Source: an uncultured Oscillospiraceae bacterium
GTDB taxonomy: Bacteria > Bacillota > Clostridia > Oscillospirales > Ruminococcaceae
Length of the DNA: 24,182 bases
Assembly (NCBI GenBank): GCA_900546885.1
Contig: UREN01000034.1
Span: 1-24,182 of the forward strand
Direction: 5' to 3'
In this document: positions 7,616 to 14,550 of the stretch, piece after piece
Numbering within the stretch: the first letter of the stretch is position 1
Layout of the letters: every line of letters begins with the position of its first letter
Notes under the pieces: generated by a model
Database searches by the model: none
Seen by the model: only the letters and a program-made list of their open reading frames with translations
What the model was told of the DNA's origin: nothing
Made by a program: the position numbers and the translations under genes

Positions 7616-8554
7616 ATGCTCATCAGTGCCAGCAGGCGCACAGACATTCCCGCCTGTTTCCCCAAGTGGTTTTTGCGCCGCATCGAAGAAGGGTATGTGC
7701 TGGTGCGAAACCCGATGAACCCGCGCCGGGTAAGCCGTGTGAGCCTTGCGCCCCGGGACGTGGACGGGATAATGTTCTGGACGAAAAACCCTTTGCCCAT
7801 GCTGGAGGCGGGCCTTTCCGCCTTGAAAAATTACCTGTATTGTTTCCAGTTCACCGTGAACGCATACGGAAAAGAGGTAGAGCCCAATATCCCCGACACC
7901 TGGCGGGTGATGGTGCCAGCGTTTCGCAGGCTGGCACAGCAGATAGGCCCGCAGCGCATGCTGTGGCGCTATGACCCTATCTTTTTCAGCCGAACCTACA
8001 CGGCCGAATGGCATTTGCAGAGTTTTGCGGCGCTTGCCCGGGCGCTGGCGCCCTATACGCGGCAATGCACCATCAGCTTTTTGGATTATTACCGCAATAC
8101 GGCGCGCCGCATGGTCCCCCTGGGGCTGCAAAGAACGTCAAAAGAAGAAAAGGTGCGCCTGGCTGCGCAGTTTGCCGCCATTGCACGGCAAGAGGGCCTG
8201 CCGGTTTATGCCTGTGCAGAAGCAGACCTGCCCGCAGCATGCGGCGTTGCCCCGGCCAGCTGCATGGACAGCGGGCTGTTTGAAAGCCTGCTGGGCTGCC
8301 CGCTGCCCATCCCAAAAGACAGGGCGCAGCGGCCGGGCTGCGGCTGTGCGCAAAGCGTTGACATCGGCGCATATCACACCTGCCCCAACGGCTGTTTGTA
8401 CTGTTACGCAAATGCAGGCGCCGGCGCTGCTGCGCGGAATGCCGCACAGCACAACGCGGCTTCCCCTTTGCTGCTGGGGGCGCTGGGGCCCGGCGATGTG
8501 GTGACAGAAAGAAAAATGACGGTATACCGGCAGGCGCAGCTGCGCTTTGAATGA
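7616..8554 (+). CDS. DUF1848 family protein with C-terminal CX3CX2C cysteine motif
   Basis: Function unknown. The 312-aa protein matches the DUF1848 pattern: N-terminal ISASRRTDIPACFPKWF, VDGIMFWTKNP (49-59), RYDPIFF (118-124), FLDYYRN (155-161), and a C-terminal cysteine cluster GCGC (241-244) then CPNGCLYCYAN (256-266). The last part is CX3CX2C with an aromatic before the third cysteine, the signature that holds the 4Fe-4S cluster in radical SAM enzymes, but here near the C-terminus instead of the N-terminus. The WTKNP and RYDPI motifs are reminiscent of spore photoproduct lyase-like proteins. Start 7616 is preferred over 7580 because GAAGGAAGGAGG lies just upstream. It follows the pduL terminator and has no obvious partner gene. 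Confidence 0.85.
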   Translation: MLISASRRTDIPACFPKWFLRRIEEGYVLVRNPMNPRRVSRVSLAPRDVDGIMFWTKNPLPMLEAGLSALKNYLYCFQFTVNAYGKEVEPNIPDTWRVMVPAFRRLAQQIGPQRMLWRYDPIFFSRTYTAEWHLQSFAALARALAPYTRQCTISFLDYYRNTARRMVPLGLQRTSKEEKVRLAAQFAAIARQEGLPVYACAEADLPAACGVAPASCMDSGLFESLLGCPLPIPKDRAQRPGCGCAQSVDIGAYHTCPNGCLYCYANAGAGAAARNAAQHNAASPLLLGALGPGDVVTERKMTVYRQAQLRFE

Positions 8555-8567
8555 GCCGGGCGGAAAG

Positions 8568-8601
8568 TGAAACGGCCATGGGGGCTCCCATGGCCGTTTC
8601 A
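8568..8601. terminator. Perfect hairpin between convergent genes
   Basis: A 15-bp perfect inverted repeat (8568-8582 with 8587-8601) and a 4-nt GGCT loop, in the 47-bp gap between the DUF1848 gene and the convergent CmpB-like gene. Arms begin TGAAAC and end GTTTCA, so each strand has a short T-rich 3' side. It is probably a bidirectional terminator, though the T-run is weak. Confidence 0.75.
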
Positions 8602-9399
8602 TCAGTTTGTGTGCGTCATGCTGGGGTATATCTTGGCAAGTTTTTCGTCCGGGTAATACCGGTCCATCAGCTGCTGCCAGGCGCTTGTGGCCGGCACGCC
8701 CTCGTAGCGCTGGGCCATGCGCAGAACGGCTGCGCCGCTGACAAGGCTGTTCAACAGCATAAAAACCACAATCACCCATGTAAGCGCAACGCCGTATGTG
8801 CGCGAGACATTCTGTTCAATCCAGCCGGAAATGCGCGGGTAAATTTCCTTTACCCACACAAGGGCCAGCACACCCCAGAACAGGCAATATAAAAGGTTGA
8901 TGCGCCCGTTCAAGTTGAAAGGCATGCCGGAATAATCCCAGCTTACGGTGCCGGTGACAGTCTCTTGCAGCCAGCTGCAAAAATATTCGAACGCGCCGCC
9001 AATAATGGCGCCGCCCACAAAAATATAGCGGTCGTTTTTTCCGCGCAGGCGCTGAAGCGATACGGTAAGCAGCACGGCGCCAAAGCCATAAATCAGGTTG
9101 AACGGCCCCCATACAAGGCCCGTCCGCTGCGAAATTCTGCCCGAGGCAATAAAACAGAAAACAGTTTCAATTACTACGCCCAAAAAGCAGCAGATAAAAA
9201 ATACCCAGCAAAGCTTGTAAAAGTTTATGCCGTGCGCAAAATGGCCGGGCACTTCTGCGGTTTCCTTGGCAAAGCGCGCGTCGTACCGGCGCTGGCGCGC
9301 CAGCGCCTTTTCCCGGCGAATTTCAAGGTCTGCCATCTGCTTTTCAAGGCGTGCTTTCCGCCTGTCGTATTTTTGTTCCAAATATTCGATGCGTTCCAG
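8602..9399 (-). CDS. CmpB-like multi-spanning membrane protein (putative ABC transporter permease family), probable CTG start
   Basis: Integral membrane protein of the family labelled ABC transporter type IV/CmpB (PF06541), whose transport role is unproven. The N-terminal 45 residues form a charged helix rich in Glu/Lys/Arg. Membrane segments follow: FYKLCWVFFICCFLGVVIE with the conserved Glu, GPFNLIYGFGAVLL, a segment with GGAFEYFCSWLQE, then WDYSGMPFNLNGRINLLYCLFWG, all typical family motifs. No ATG exists in frame between the upstream stop and the protein body. TTG 9381 lacks a ribosome binding site, whereas CTG 9399 has AAAGGAGG exactly 8 nt upstream. The extension LERIEYLEQKYDRR continues the helix. 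265 aa from CTG. It follows the GDPD gene by 36 bp, so the two are likely cotranscribed. Confidence 0.82.
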   Translation of the reverse strand: MERIEYLEQKYDRRKARLEKQMADLEIRREKALARQRRYDARFAKETAEVPGHFAHGINFYKLCWVFFICCFLGVVIETVFCFIASGRISQRTGLVWGPFNLIYGFGAVLLTVSLQRLRGKNDRYIFVGGAIIGGAFEYFCSWLQETVTGTVSWDYSGMPFNLNGRINLLYCLFWGVLALVWVKEIYPRISGWIEQNVSRTYGVALTWVIVVFMLLNSLVSGAAVLRMAQRYEGVPATSAWQQLMDRYYPDEKLAKIYPSMTHTN

Positions 9400-9435
9400 A
9401 TGCGTATCCTCCTTTGTGTTTCTGCCAGTGCTGTT

Positions 9436-11367
9436 TTACACATCCCCGGCCTGTGTTTCACTCTCGCCCGTGGCAGGCAGGGCGCCGGGGCCCCACAGCC
9501 ATTCGTTTTGCCAGCGGTAAAAATCGTTTGGGCTGTCGCCCTCATATTCACTTACGGCATATGCCGCCAGCGCAGGAATATCTGAGATAAGGCCGCATAC
9601 GTTTTCCGCCAGATACCGCCGCATGCTTTTGTGGTCGTCCACAGTCCATACATATACGGGCAGCCCCGCACGCAGGCAGCGGTTTATAAGCCTTGGCGAT
9701 ACCATGTTTTCTTCAATGGTAAGGAAATTGATGCCGTTTGCCAGAAGAAAACCGGCATCCACGCTGCCCATGCTGCCATAAACGCAATAGCCAATGATAT
9801 ACTCGGGGTGGATGGCATTCATGGCCTGCACCAGGCCATAATCCAGGGACATAAAAAGGCATTGCCCTGCGGCAGCTTGCCTTTCCACCACCTGCGCCAC
9901 CTGGCGGGCAATGTCGGCTGTTTCTTTTCCATGCGTTTTCAGTTCTATCAAAAGGCCAATTTTTCCTTTGCAGTATCTCAGCATTTCTTCCAGCGTGGAG
10001 ATATGCCCCCGATAGCCATTCTGCATCAGTGTCACAGCCTGCAACTGGCTGGCGGTCAGCTCGTATACATTCCGGTTATCGCCCGCAAGGCGGGCGAGAT
10101 TGGTGTCGTGAATGACCATGGGAACGCCATCTTTTGAAAGAAGGACATCCACCTCGGCGTAATCTGCCCCGGCATCAATTGCACTTTGAACCGCTTCCAG
10201 CGTGTTTTCCACCCCGCCGGGCCCACCCCGATGCCCAATGGCAACCGGGGCGTGCAGCGAAACCGGAAGGGAGAAAACCATGCCCAGAAAAAAGAAAAAG
10301 AAAATGGCGGCCATGGCGGCCGATAACCTTTTGTGCCGGCGCACAAAGGGCAGGCGGCCGGCGCGTTGCAACAAGCCGCGAAGCCTGTTTTGCAGAAAAA
10401 GCCAGATGCGGCCAGCCGTGCGGTGCGCCTGGCTGGCACGCAAAGAAACAGCGGGCAACGCCTTTGTATCCAGGTTCACTTCGCCCCCCGCGTCCAGGTA
10501 AAGCACGGTGCACAAGGAAAGCAAAAACGTGCTGAACGCAATGCGAAGCGCGCTGGATGCCAGAAAGGCGGGCAGAGACCCCAGCAGCCTGCCGGAAAAA
10601 AGGTTCGAGATAAGCTCTGGCAAGCCCGCACCCGTAATGCCAATAAATGCAGTGGGCACAATGCCCGGCTGACGGAACAAAAAACACCATACAGCGAAAA
10701 ACAGGGCCAGCGGCAGAAGAGCCTGACGCCACCGGGTTTTCCAGATGCGGATGCTGCCGCGCACGGCCTGGCCAAACCGGCGGCTGCCCAGTGCCATGTG
10801 CGGCAGGGTGAACAGCAGCAAGGCAAACAGCAGAAAAACGGTTAAATAGAACACAACGGCCAATGCGCTGCCGGAGGGCGTTTTGAAAAGCTCGCCGGTG
10901 ATAAAATTGGGGATGCGCAGCCAGGGCAGCAGAGAAGGCGAAATGCCAAAATCCACCAGAGGAAGAAGGCCCAGCCCGTACAGGGCAAACATCAGGGTGC
11001 CCGGGCTTTTCAAAATGCGAAGGGCGGGCACCGCCAGCTCTGCGGCCATGCGCAGGCGGCAAGGGGTTTGGCGCGCCGCACAGCCGGCCATCAGAAACAG
11101 TACGGTGAATTCATAATATGCAGCGGATACGCCCAGCACCAAAAACAGAAAAATGCCCAACACGCCGGCCGGTGTGACAAGTGCCCCCACAATGCGTTCA
11201 TTGAAGGCAAGTTCGGCGTTCCGGCTTAGGGCGTGGTCTGCCAGCCAGGAAAATACGGGCCTGAGCAGAAAACCAACCGCCATTTTGTAGCAAACTTCAA
11301 ACAGCGCCAGCCCCGGCAGGATGTTTCGAAAAACATCGGCGGCCCGCCGCAGGGTATTTGCCTGCAT
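9436..11367 (-). CDS. Membrane-anchored glycerophosphodiester phosphodiesterase
   Basis: Two-part protein of 643 aa. Residues 1-370 form a membrane domain of several hydrophobic segments (GPDPase_memb type), closing with a poly-Phe segment AAIFFFFFLGMVFSLPVSL. Residues 375-605 form a GDPD TIM barrel on the outer face. Catalytic elements are visible: HRG (379-381), EN in GGVENTLEAV, EVDV (405-408), DGVPMVIHD (413-421), and IELK (474-477). It probably hydrolyses glycerophosphodiesters or lipoteichoic-acid-type substrates at the membrane surface; the exact substrate is unknown. The start at 11367 is preferred over 11400 because AAAAGGAGAAGG lies about 6 nt upstream. It has its own promoter and is followed by the CmpB-like gene in the same operon. 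Confidence 0.92.
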   Translation of the reverse strand: MQANTLRRAADVFRNILPGLALFEVCYKMAVGFLLRPVFSWLADHALSRNAELAFNERIVGALVTPAGVLGIFLFLVLGVSAAYYEFTVLFLMAGCAARQTPCRLRMAAELAVPALRILKSPGTLMFALYGLGLLPLVDFGISPSLLPWLRIPNFITGELFKTPSGSALAVVFYLTVFLLFALLLFTLPHMALGSRRFGQAVRGSIRIWKTRWRQALLPLALFFAVWCFLFRQPGIVPTAFIGITGAGLPELISNLFSGRLLGSLPAFLASSALRIAFSTFLLSLCTVLYLDAGGEVNLDTKALPAVSLRASQAHRTAGRIWLFLQNRLRGLLQRAGRLPFVRRHKRLSAAMAAIFFFFFLGMVFSLPVSLHAPVAIGHRGGPGGVENTLEAVQSAIDAGADYAEVDVLLSKDGVPMVIHDTNLARLAGDNRNVYELTASQLQAVTLMQNGYRGHISTLEEMLRYCKGKIGLLIELKTHGKETADIARQVAQVVERQAAAGQCLFMSLDYGLVQAMNAIHPEYIIGYCVYGSMGSVDAGFLLANGINFLTIEENMVSPRLINRCLRAGLPVYVWTVDDHKSMRRYLAENVCGLISDIPALAAYAVSEYEGDSPNDFYRWQNEWLWGPGALPATGESETQAGDV

Positions 11368-11418
11368 CTCAATCCTTCTCCTTTTCAGTTGATGGGTCAT
11401 CCGCTGAAAACAAGTTCC

Positions 11419-11446
11419 AGTATATCATAATCTGCAGCCTTGTGCA
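11419..11446 (-). promoter_or_regulatory. Promoter of the GDPD gene
   Basis: On the minus strand: TGCACA (plus 11441-11446), a 16-bp spacer and TATACT (plus 11419-11424) preceded by TGA, an extended -10. Leader of about 45 nt to the chosen start. Confidence 0.6.
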
Positions 11447-11491
11447 CCTGTAATTCGGCATTTCCCGCTTTTTCTGCCGCTTTGGGCGCAA

Positions 11492-11511
11492 AGAAAAAAC
11501 TTTGCGGGCAA
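11492..11511. repeat. Small inverted repeat upstream of the CarD-gene promoter
   Basis: CGCAAAG and CTTTGCG separated by six A, ending 9 bp before the -35 box at 11521. It could be an operator, the end of an upstream element, or chance; only the symmetry is seen. Confidence 0.35.
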
Positions 11512-11520
11512 CTTTCGCGC

Positions 11521-11549
11521 TTACACGAAAAAGGGAAATATGCTATAAT
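11521..11549 (+). promoter_or_regulatory. Promoter upstream of the CarD-family gene
   Basis: TTACAC (11521-11526), 17-bp spacer, TATAAT (11544-11549) with TGC before it (extended -10). Predicted start near 11556, about 145 nt before the CarD ATG, with a terminator-like hairpin between. The 17-mer GGGAAATATGCTATAAT is shared with the promoter at 6897-6913. Confidence 0.75.
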
Positions 11550-11572
11550 TGATACAGTATTACAGACAGCAG

Positions 11573-11621
11573 CAGGCGTTGCAGGCCATGGCCGTTGTTT
11601 GGCCGCAGCGCCTGTTTTTTT
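11573..11621 (+). terminator. Intrinsic terminator or attenuator in the CarD-gene leader
   Basis: CAGGCGTTGC and GCAGCGCCTG pair (one G-U pair), continued by GGCC/GGCC after a bulge, and seven T follow immediately (11615-11621). It lies between a strong promoter and the gene, with no second convincing promoter after it. CarD expression must then come from readthrough or controlled antitermination, or the promoter makes a short RNA of about 65 nt. Confidence 0.75.
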
Positions 11622-11699
11622 GCGGCCGGCTTTTTTGCGCAGCCAAAAGCGCACCGTGCCGCACGCAGCGTTTTGTGGTTTTATGGAAGGGGGAGCGAA

Positions 11700-12200
11700 A
11701 TGTTTCAAAAGGGTGAGTATATCATGTATGGAAGCACGGGCGTATGCCGTGTGGAAGATGTGGCCGTGCCGGATAATATCCCCATGAAGGAAAAGGGCAC
11801 GCTTTACTATAAGCTGGCCCCCGTATATGGGGCGGGGAATATCTATATTCCGGTGGATTCCAAAGTGTTTATGAGGCCTGTGCTTACCAAAGAACAGGCA
11901 AATGAGCTGATTGATAAAATACCCAGCATTCAAGAGCCTGTCTATGAGGCAAAGGACCAAAAAAACCTTGCGGATTGTTACCGCGCCAGCCTTCGGGCCC
12001 ATGAGTGTGAAGAGCTGGTGGGGATGATAAAGGCCATTTACCAGAAGCACAAAAAGCTGGAGGGCACAGGCCGCAAGCTGGGCAAGGCAGACACCGAATA
12101 TATGAAGCAGGCGCAGGCTCTGCTTCATGGGGAACTTGCCGTTGTGCTGGGCATCTCCTTTGAAGAGGTGCCGGAATATATTGCCGGGCGCATTGAGTAA
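11700..12200 (+). CDS. CarD/CdnL-family transcriptional regulator
   Basis: Binds the RNA polymerase beta subunit and stabilises the open promoter complex, often tuning rRNA and stress genes. The 166-aa protein has an N-terminal Tudor-like polymerase-interaction domain (MFQKGEYIMYGSTGVCRVEDV, then YYKLAPVYGAGNIYIPVDS, residues 1-60) and an all-helical C-terminal DNA-binding domain ending LGISFEEVPEYI. The longer frame from 11595 is rejected because it would run through the leader terminator. GAAGGGGG lies about 6 nt before ATG 11700. The gene follows a long leader and ends at its own terminator. CarD versus CdnL naming cannot be settled here. Confidence 0.92.
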   Translation: MFQKGEYIMYGSTGVCRVEDVAVPDNIPMKEKGTLYYKLAPVYGAGNIYIPVDSKVFMRPVLTKEQANELIDKIPSIQEPVYEAKDQKNLADCYRASLRAHECEELVGMIKAIYQKHKKLEGTGRKLGKADTEYMKQAQALLHGELAVVLGISFEEVPEYIAGRIE

Positions 12201-12250
12201 CCGGCCACAAATTCGCTGTTCATGGGCTGTGAGATAAGAAACTTTTTATA

Positions 12251-12290
12251 GGGGGCAGCGCACAGCTGCCCCTCTGTTTGTTTTCTTGTG
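12251..12290 (+). terminator. Intrinsic terminator after the CarD-family gene
   Basis: GGGGCAGC (12252-12259) pairs with GCTGCCCC (12265-12272) across a 5-nt loop, followed by a T-rich tract (TCTGTTTGTTTTC). Confidence 0.85.
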
Positions 12291-12339
12291 TCAACACACC
12301 TGAACAAGCGGGCATTTTATGCCCATTTCCCGGCGGCAC

Positions 12340-12369
12340 TTGTGCGGGCGAAAAGCCGTGTGTTATACT
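12340..12369 (+). promoter_or_regulatory. Promoter of the purine nucleoside phosphorylase operon
   Basis: TTGTGC (12340-12345), 18-bp spacer, and TATACT (12364-12369) with an upstream TGT, an extended -10. The short leader (about 20 nt) supports the ATG at 12396 as the start. Confidence 0.55.
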
Positions 12370-12395
12370 GGGGGGCAGAAAGAGAGGTGCCGTTT

Positions 12396-13217
12396 ATGGC
12401 ATATTATGACAAGCTTTTACAGGCGGCAGAATATCTGCGCAGCCGCATGCCGTTTGCACCAAAGGTGGGCATTGTGCTGGGCAGCGGCCTGGGCGGCCTT
12501 GTGGACGCCATGGGGGAACGGGTGACGGTGCCTTATTGCGAGATACCAAATTTCCCGCACAGCCACGTAGAGGGCCATGCCGGGAACCTGGTGTTCGGCT
12601 GCGTGGGCAAAACGCCTGTGGTAGCCATGCAGGGGCGCTTTCACTTTTATGAGGGCTTTTCTATGCGGCAGGTGGCGTTCCCCATTTATGTAATGAAGCT
12701 GCTGGGCGTGCAGGATGTGGTGATTACCAATGCGTGCGGCGGAATCAATCGCGAGTTTGAGCCGGGGGACCTGATGCTCATAGATGATTTTATCAACACC
12801 ACCAGCCAGAACCCCCTGCAGGGAGAAAATGACGAACGGCTGGGCCCGCGTTTCCCCGACATGACAGAGCCCTTCAGCCTCGCGCTGCAAACGCGCGCCA
12901 TGGAAACGGCACAGCGCCTGGGCATTCCGTACCGCCGCGGCGTTTATGCGCTGTTCCAGGGGCCGTATTATGAAACGCGCGCAGAGATTCGCGCCATCGG
13001 GCGCATGGGCGCAGACGCTGTGGGCATGTCCACCGTGCCGGAAGCAATTGCGGCAAACCATGCAGGCATGCGCGTTTTGGGCATTGCCTGCATCACCAAC
13101 CTGGCAACTGGCATTGCCACAGAAAAGCATTCCCACGCCCAGGTGCTGCAAAAGGCCAACGAGGCGGGGCAGAACCTTCAGCGCTGGCTGACGGCGCTGT
13201 TGGAAGGCTGGGAATGA
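12396..13217 (+). CDS. Purine nucleoside phosphorylase (trimeric type)
   Basis: Phosphorolyses inosine, guanosine and their deoxy forms to base and (deoxy)ribose-1-phosphate in purine salvage. The 273-aa protein fits the trimeric PNP family: phosphate-binding GSGLGG (29-34) and GRFHFYEG (80-87), TNACGG (111-116), FQGPYYET (187-194), VGMSTVPE (209-216) and ITN (233-235), whose Asn corresponds to the purine-contacting residue. The longer frame from 12288 crosses the predicted promoter and is rejected. AGAGAGG precedes ATG 12396 by about 8 nt. The next gene starts 39 bp downstream without a terminator, so a two-gene operon is likely. Could be named punA or deoD-like; no symbol assigned. Confidence 0.94.
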   Translation: MAYYDKLLQAAEYLRSRMPFAPKVGIVLGSGLGGLVDAMGERVTVPYCEIPNFPHSHVEGHAGNLVFGCVGKTPVVAMQGRFHFYEGFSMRQVAFPIYVMKLLGVQDVVITNACGGINREFEPGDLMLIDDFINTTSQNPLQGENDERLGPRFPDMTEPFSLALQTRAMETAQRLGIPYRRGVYALFQGPYYETRAEIRAIGRMGADAVGMSTVPEAIAANHAGMRVLGIACITNLATGIATEKHSHAQVLQKANEAGQNLQRWLTALLEGWE

Positions 13218-13256
13218 GAACGGGCTGCCGCCCAAAAGGAAAAGGAGGAAGAACAC

Positions 13257-14255
13257 ATGAGGCTTGACAGAAATGCTAATGTGAACTATTCGACAAACCC
13301 GGATAATTTTTTTAACCTGCCTTTTACGGGCATCTGCTCGTTTATGAAAACAGAGATTTGCCCAGATCTTGCGCGCCTTGGCCCGGGGTATGACGTGGCG
13401 GTTTTGGGCATGCCGTTTGACGTTGCGGCCTCTGCGCGCAGCGGCGCGCGTTTTGGCCCGCGCGGTGTGCGCGAGGCGTCCACCATCAACTGCGATGGCC
13501 TGTATGGCATGTATGACCCGGTGCGTGACACCTATTATTTGGACAAGGGCGAAAAGATTATTGACTGCGGCGATGTGGACGTTTCCCCCTGCGGCTACGA
13601 GCAGGCATTTGAAAACTGCACCGCCGCTGTAAAGAAAATACTTTCCACCGGGGCGCTGCCGGTGGTGATAGGGGGCGACCACTCTGTCACCATCCCGGTG
13701 CTGCGCGCCTTTTCGGGGTTTGAGGATATCTGTGTCGTCCAGTTCGACGCCCATCTGGATTGGACAGACGCATACGGTGAATTTCGCTATTCGCATTCCT
13801 CCCCCATGCGCAGGGCATCTGAAATGGCGCATGTAAGCAAAATGATGCAAATAGGCCTGCGCGGGCTTGGCAGCAGCGGAAAAAAGGATTTTGAACAGGC
13901 GCGCGCCTGGGGCAGCACGCTTGTTACGGCGCGCGACGTGCACGAAAAAGGCGCGGCGGGCGTGGCTAAGCTAATTCCGCAGGCGAAAAACTATTACATT
14001 ACGGTGGATATCGACGGGCTGGACCCTTCCATTTGCCCCGGCACAGGCAGCCCGCAGGCGGGCGGCCTGATGTACCAGCAGGTAAGCGACCTGATGGAGG
14101 CCGTGGTGAACAAGGGCAACCTGGTGGGCTTTGATTTGGTGGAAGTTGCCCCGCCGTACGACCCCTGCGGGCAAACCTCGCTGTATGCAGCGCAGCTTAT
14201 TTTAGACCTTATCTGCTATTACACCAAAAAGAGGCCGGCAGAAAAGGGCATATAG
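13257..14255 (+). CDS. Agmatinase-family ureohydrolase
   Basis: Manganese hydrolase that splits a guanidino compound into urea and an amine; agmatine (to putrescine) is the most likely substrate, but guanidinobutyrate or similar is possible. The 332-aa protein has the binuclear metal motifs GGDHS (139-143), DAHLD (164-168) and DIDGLDP (251-257), with a SHSSPMRRA segment (179-187) where agmatinases usually have SHGTxFRRA. AAAAGGAGG lies about 9 nt before the ATG. It is transcribed with the PNP gene. No arginine decarboxylase or other polyamine gene is in the window to fix the substrate. Its TAG stop codon forms part of the ileS -35 box. Confidence 0.9.
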   Translation: MRLDRNANVNYSTNPDNFFNLPFTGICSFMKTEICPDLARLGPGYDVAVLGMPFDVAASARSGARFGPRGVREASTINCDGLYGMYDPVRDTYYLDKGEKIIDCGDVDVSPCGYEQAFENCTAAVKKILSTGALPVVIGGDHSVTIPVLRAFSGFEDICVVQFDAHLDWTDAYGEFRYSHSSPMRRASEMAHVSKMMQIGLRGLGSSGKKDFEQARAWGSTLVTARDVHEKGAAGVAKLIPQAKNYYITVDIDGLDPSICPGTGSPQAGGLMYQQVSDLMEAVVNKGNLVGFDLVEVAPPYDPCGQTSLYAAQLILDLICYYTKKRPAEKGI

Positions 14256-14281
14256 ACAAACGGCGGAATTTGTGTTATAAA
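14253..14281 (+). promoter_or_regulatory. Promoter of the ileS T-box leader
   Basis: TAGACA (14253-14258, five of six matches to TTGACA), 17-bp spacer, TATAAA (14276-14281) with TGT upstream. The -35 box contains the TAG stop codon of the preceding ureohydrolase gene. Confidence 0.78.
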
Positions 14282-14287
14282 TAAAAA

Positions 14288-14524
14288 AGATGGAAAAAGG
14301 CTGAGACGGAGCCAGTAAGCCTTGTGCAAACGCCGAAGCGAGCGGGGGAGGGTGCAAGCCCCGCGCCAGTAGCGCATGGCTGAATATCTCTCCCGAGCCG
14401 CGGGCTGAATGCAGCAGTAAGCCGCGCCGGCACCCCGCCGTTACCGGGGGTGCGTATGATGGTACGCAGCAAATAGGTGGTACAACGGAAATTTCCGCCC
14501 TGCTTGCAGCAGGGCGGTTTTTTT
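14288..14524 (+). ncRNA. T-box riboswitch controlling ileS
   Basis: Leader that senses uncharged tRNA and chooses between antiterminator and terminator. Stem I elements are visible: GGAGCCAGTAAGCC with the AGUA bulge, the distal GGGTGCAAG loop, and the specifier region GAATATCTCTCCCGAG, where ATC at 14386-14388 would be the isoleucine codon. The linker with GCAGCAGTAAG and GCCGG follows. The T-box bulge AGGTGGTACAACGG is at 14475-14488, a variant of AGGGTGGTACCGCGG. The terminator (stem 14495-14504 with 14508-14517, then seven T) ends the element 26 bp before ileS. Alternative reading of the codon directly after GAA would be TAT, but the downstream gene favours Ile. Confidence 0.93.
14495..14524 (+). 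terminator. T-box terminator hairpin
   Basis: Ten-bp perfect stem CCGCCCTGCT with AGCAGGGCGG, TGC loop, then seven T. It is mutually exclusive with the antiterminator containing the T-box sequence at 14475-14488. Confidence 0.93.
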
Positions 14525-14550
14525 GTAAGCGAAAAGGAGCTGGAACAACG

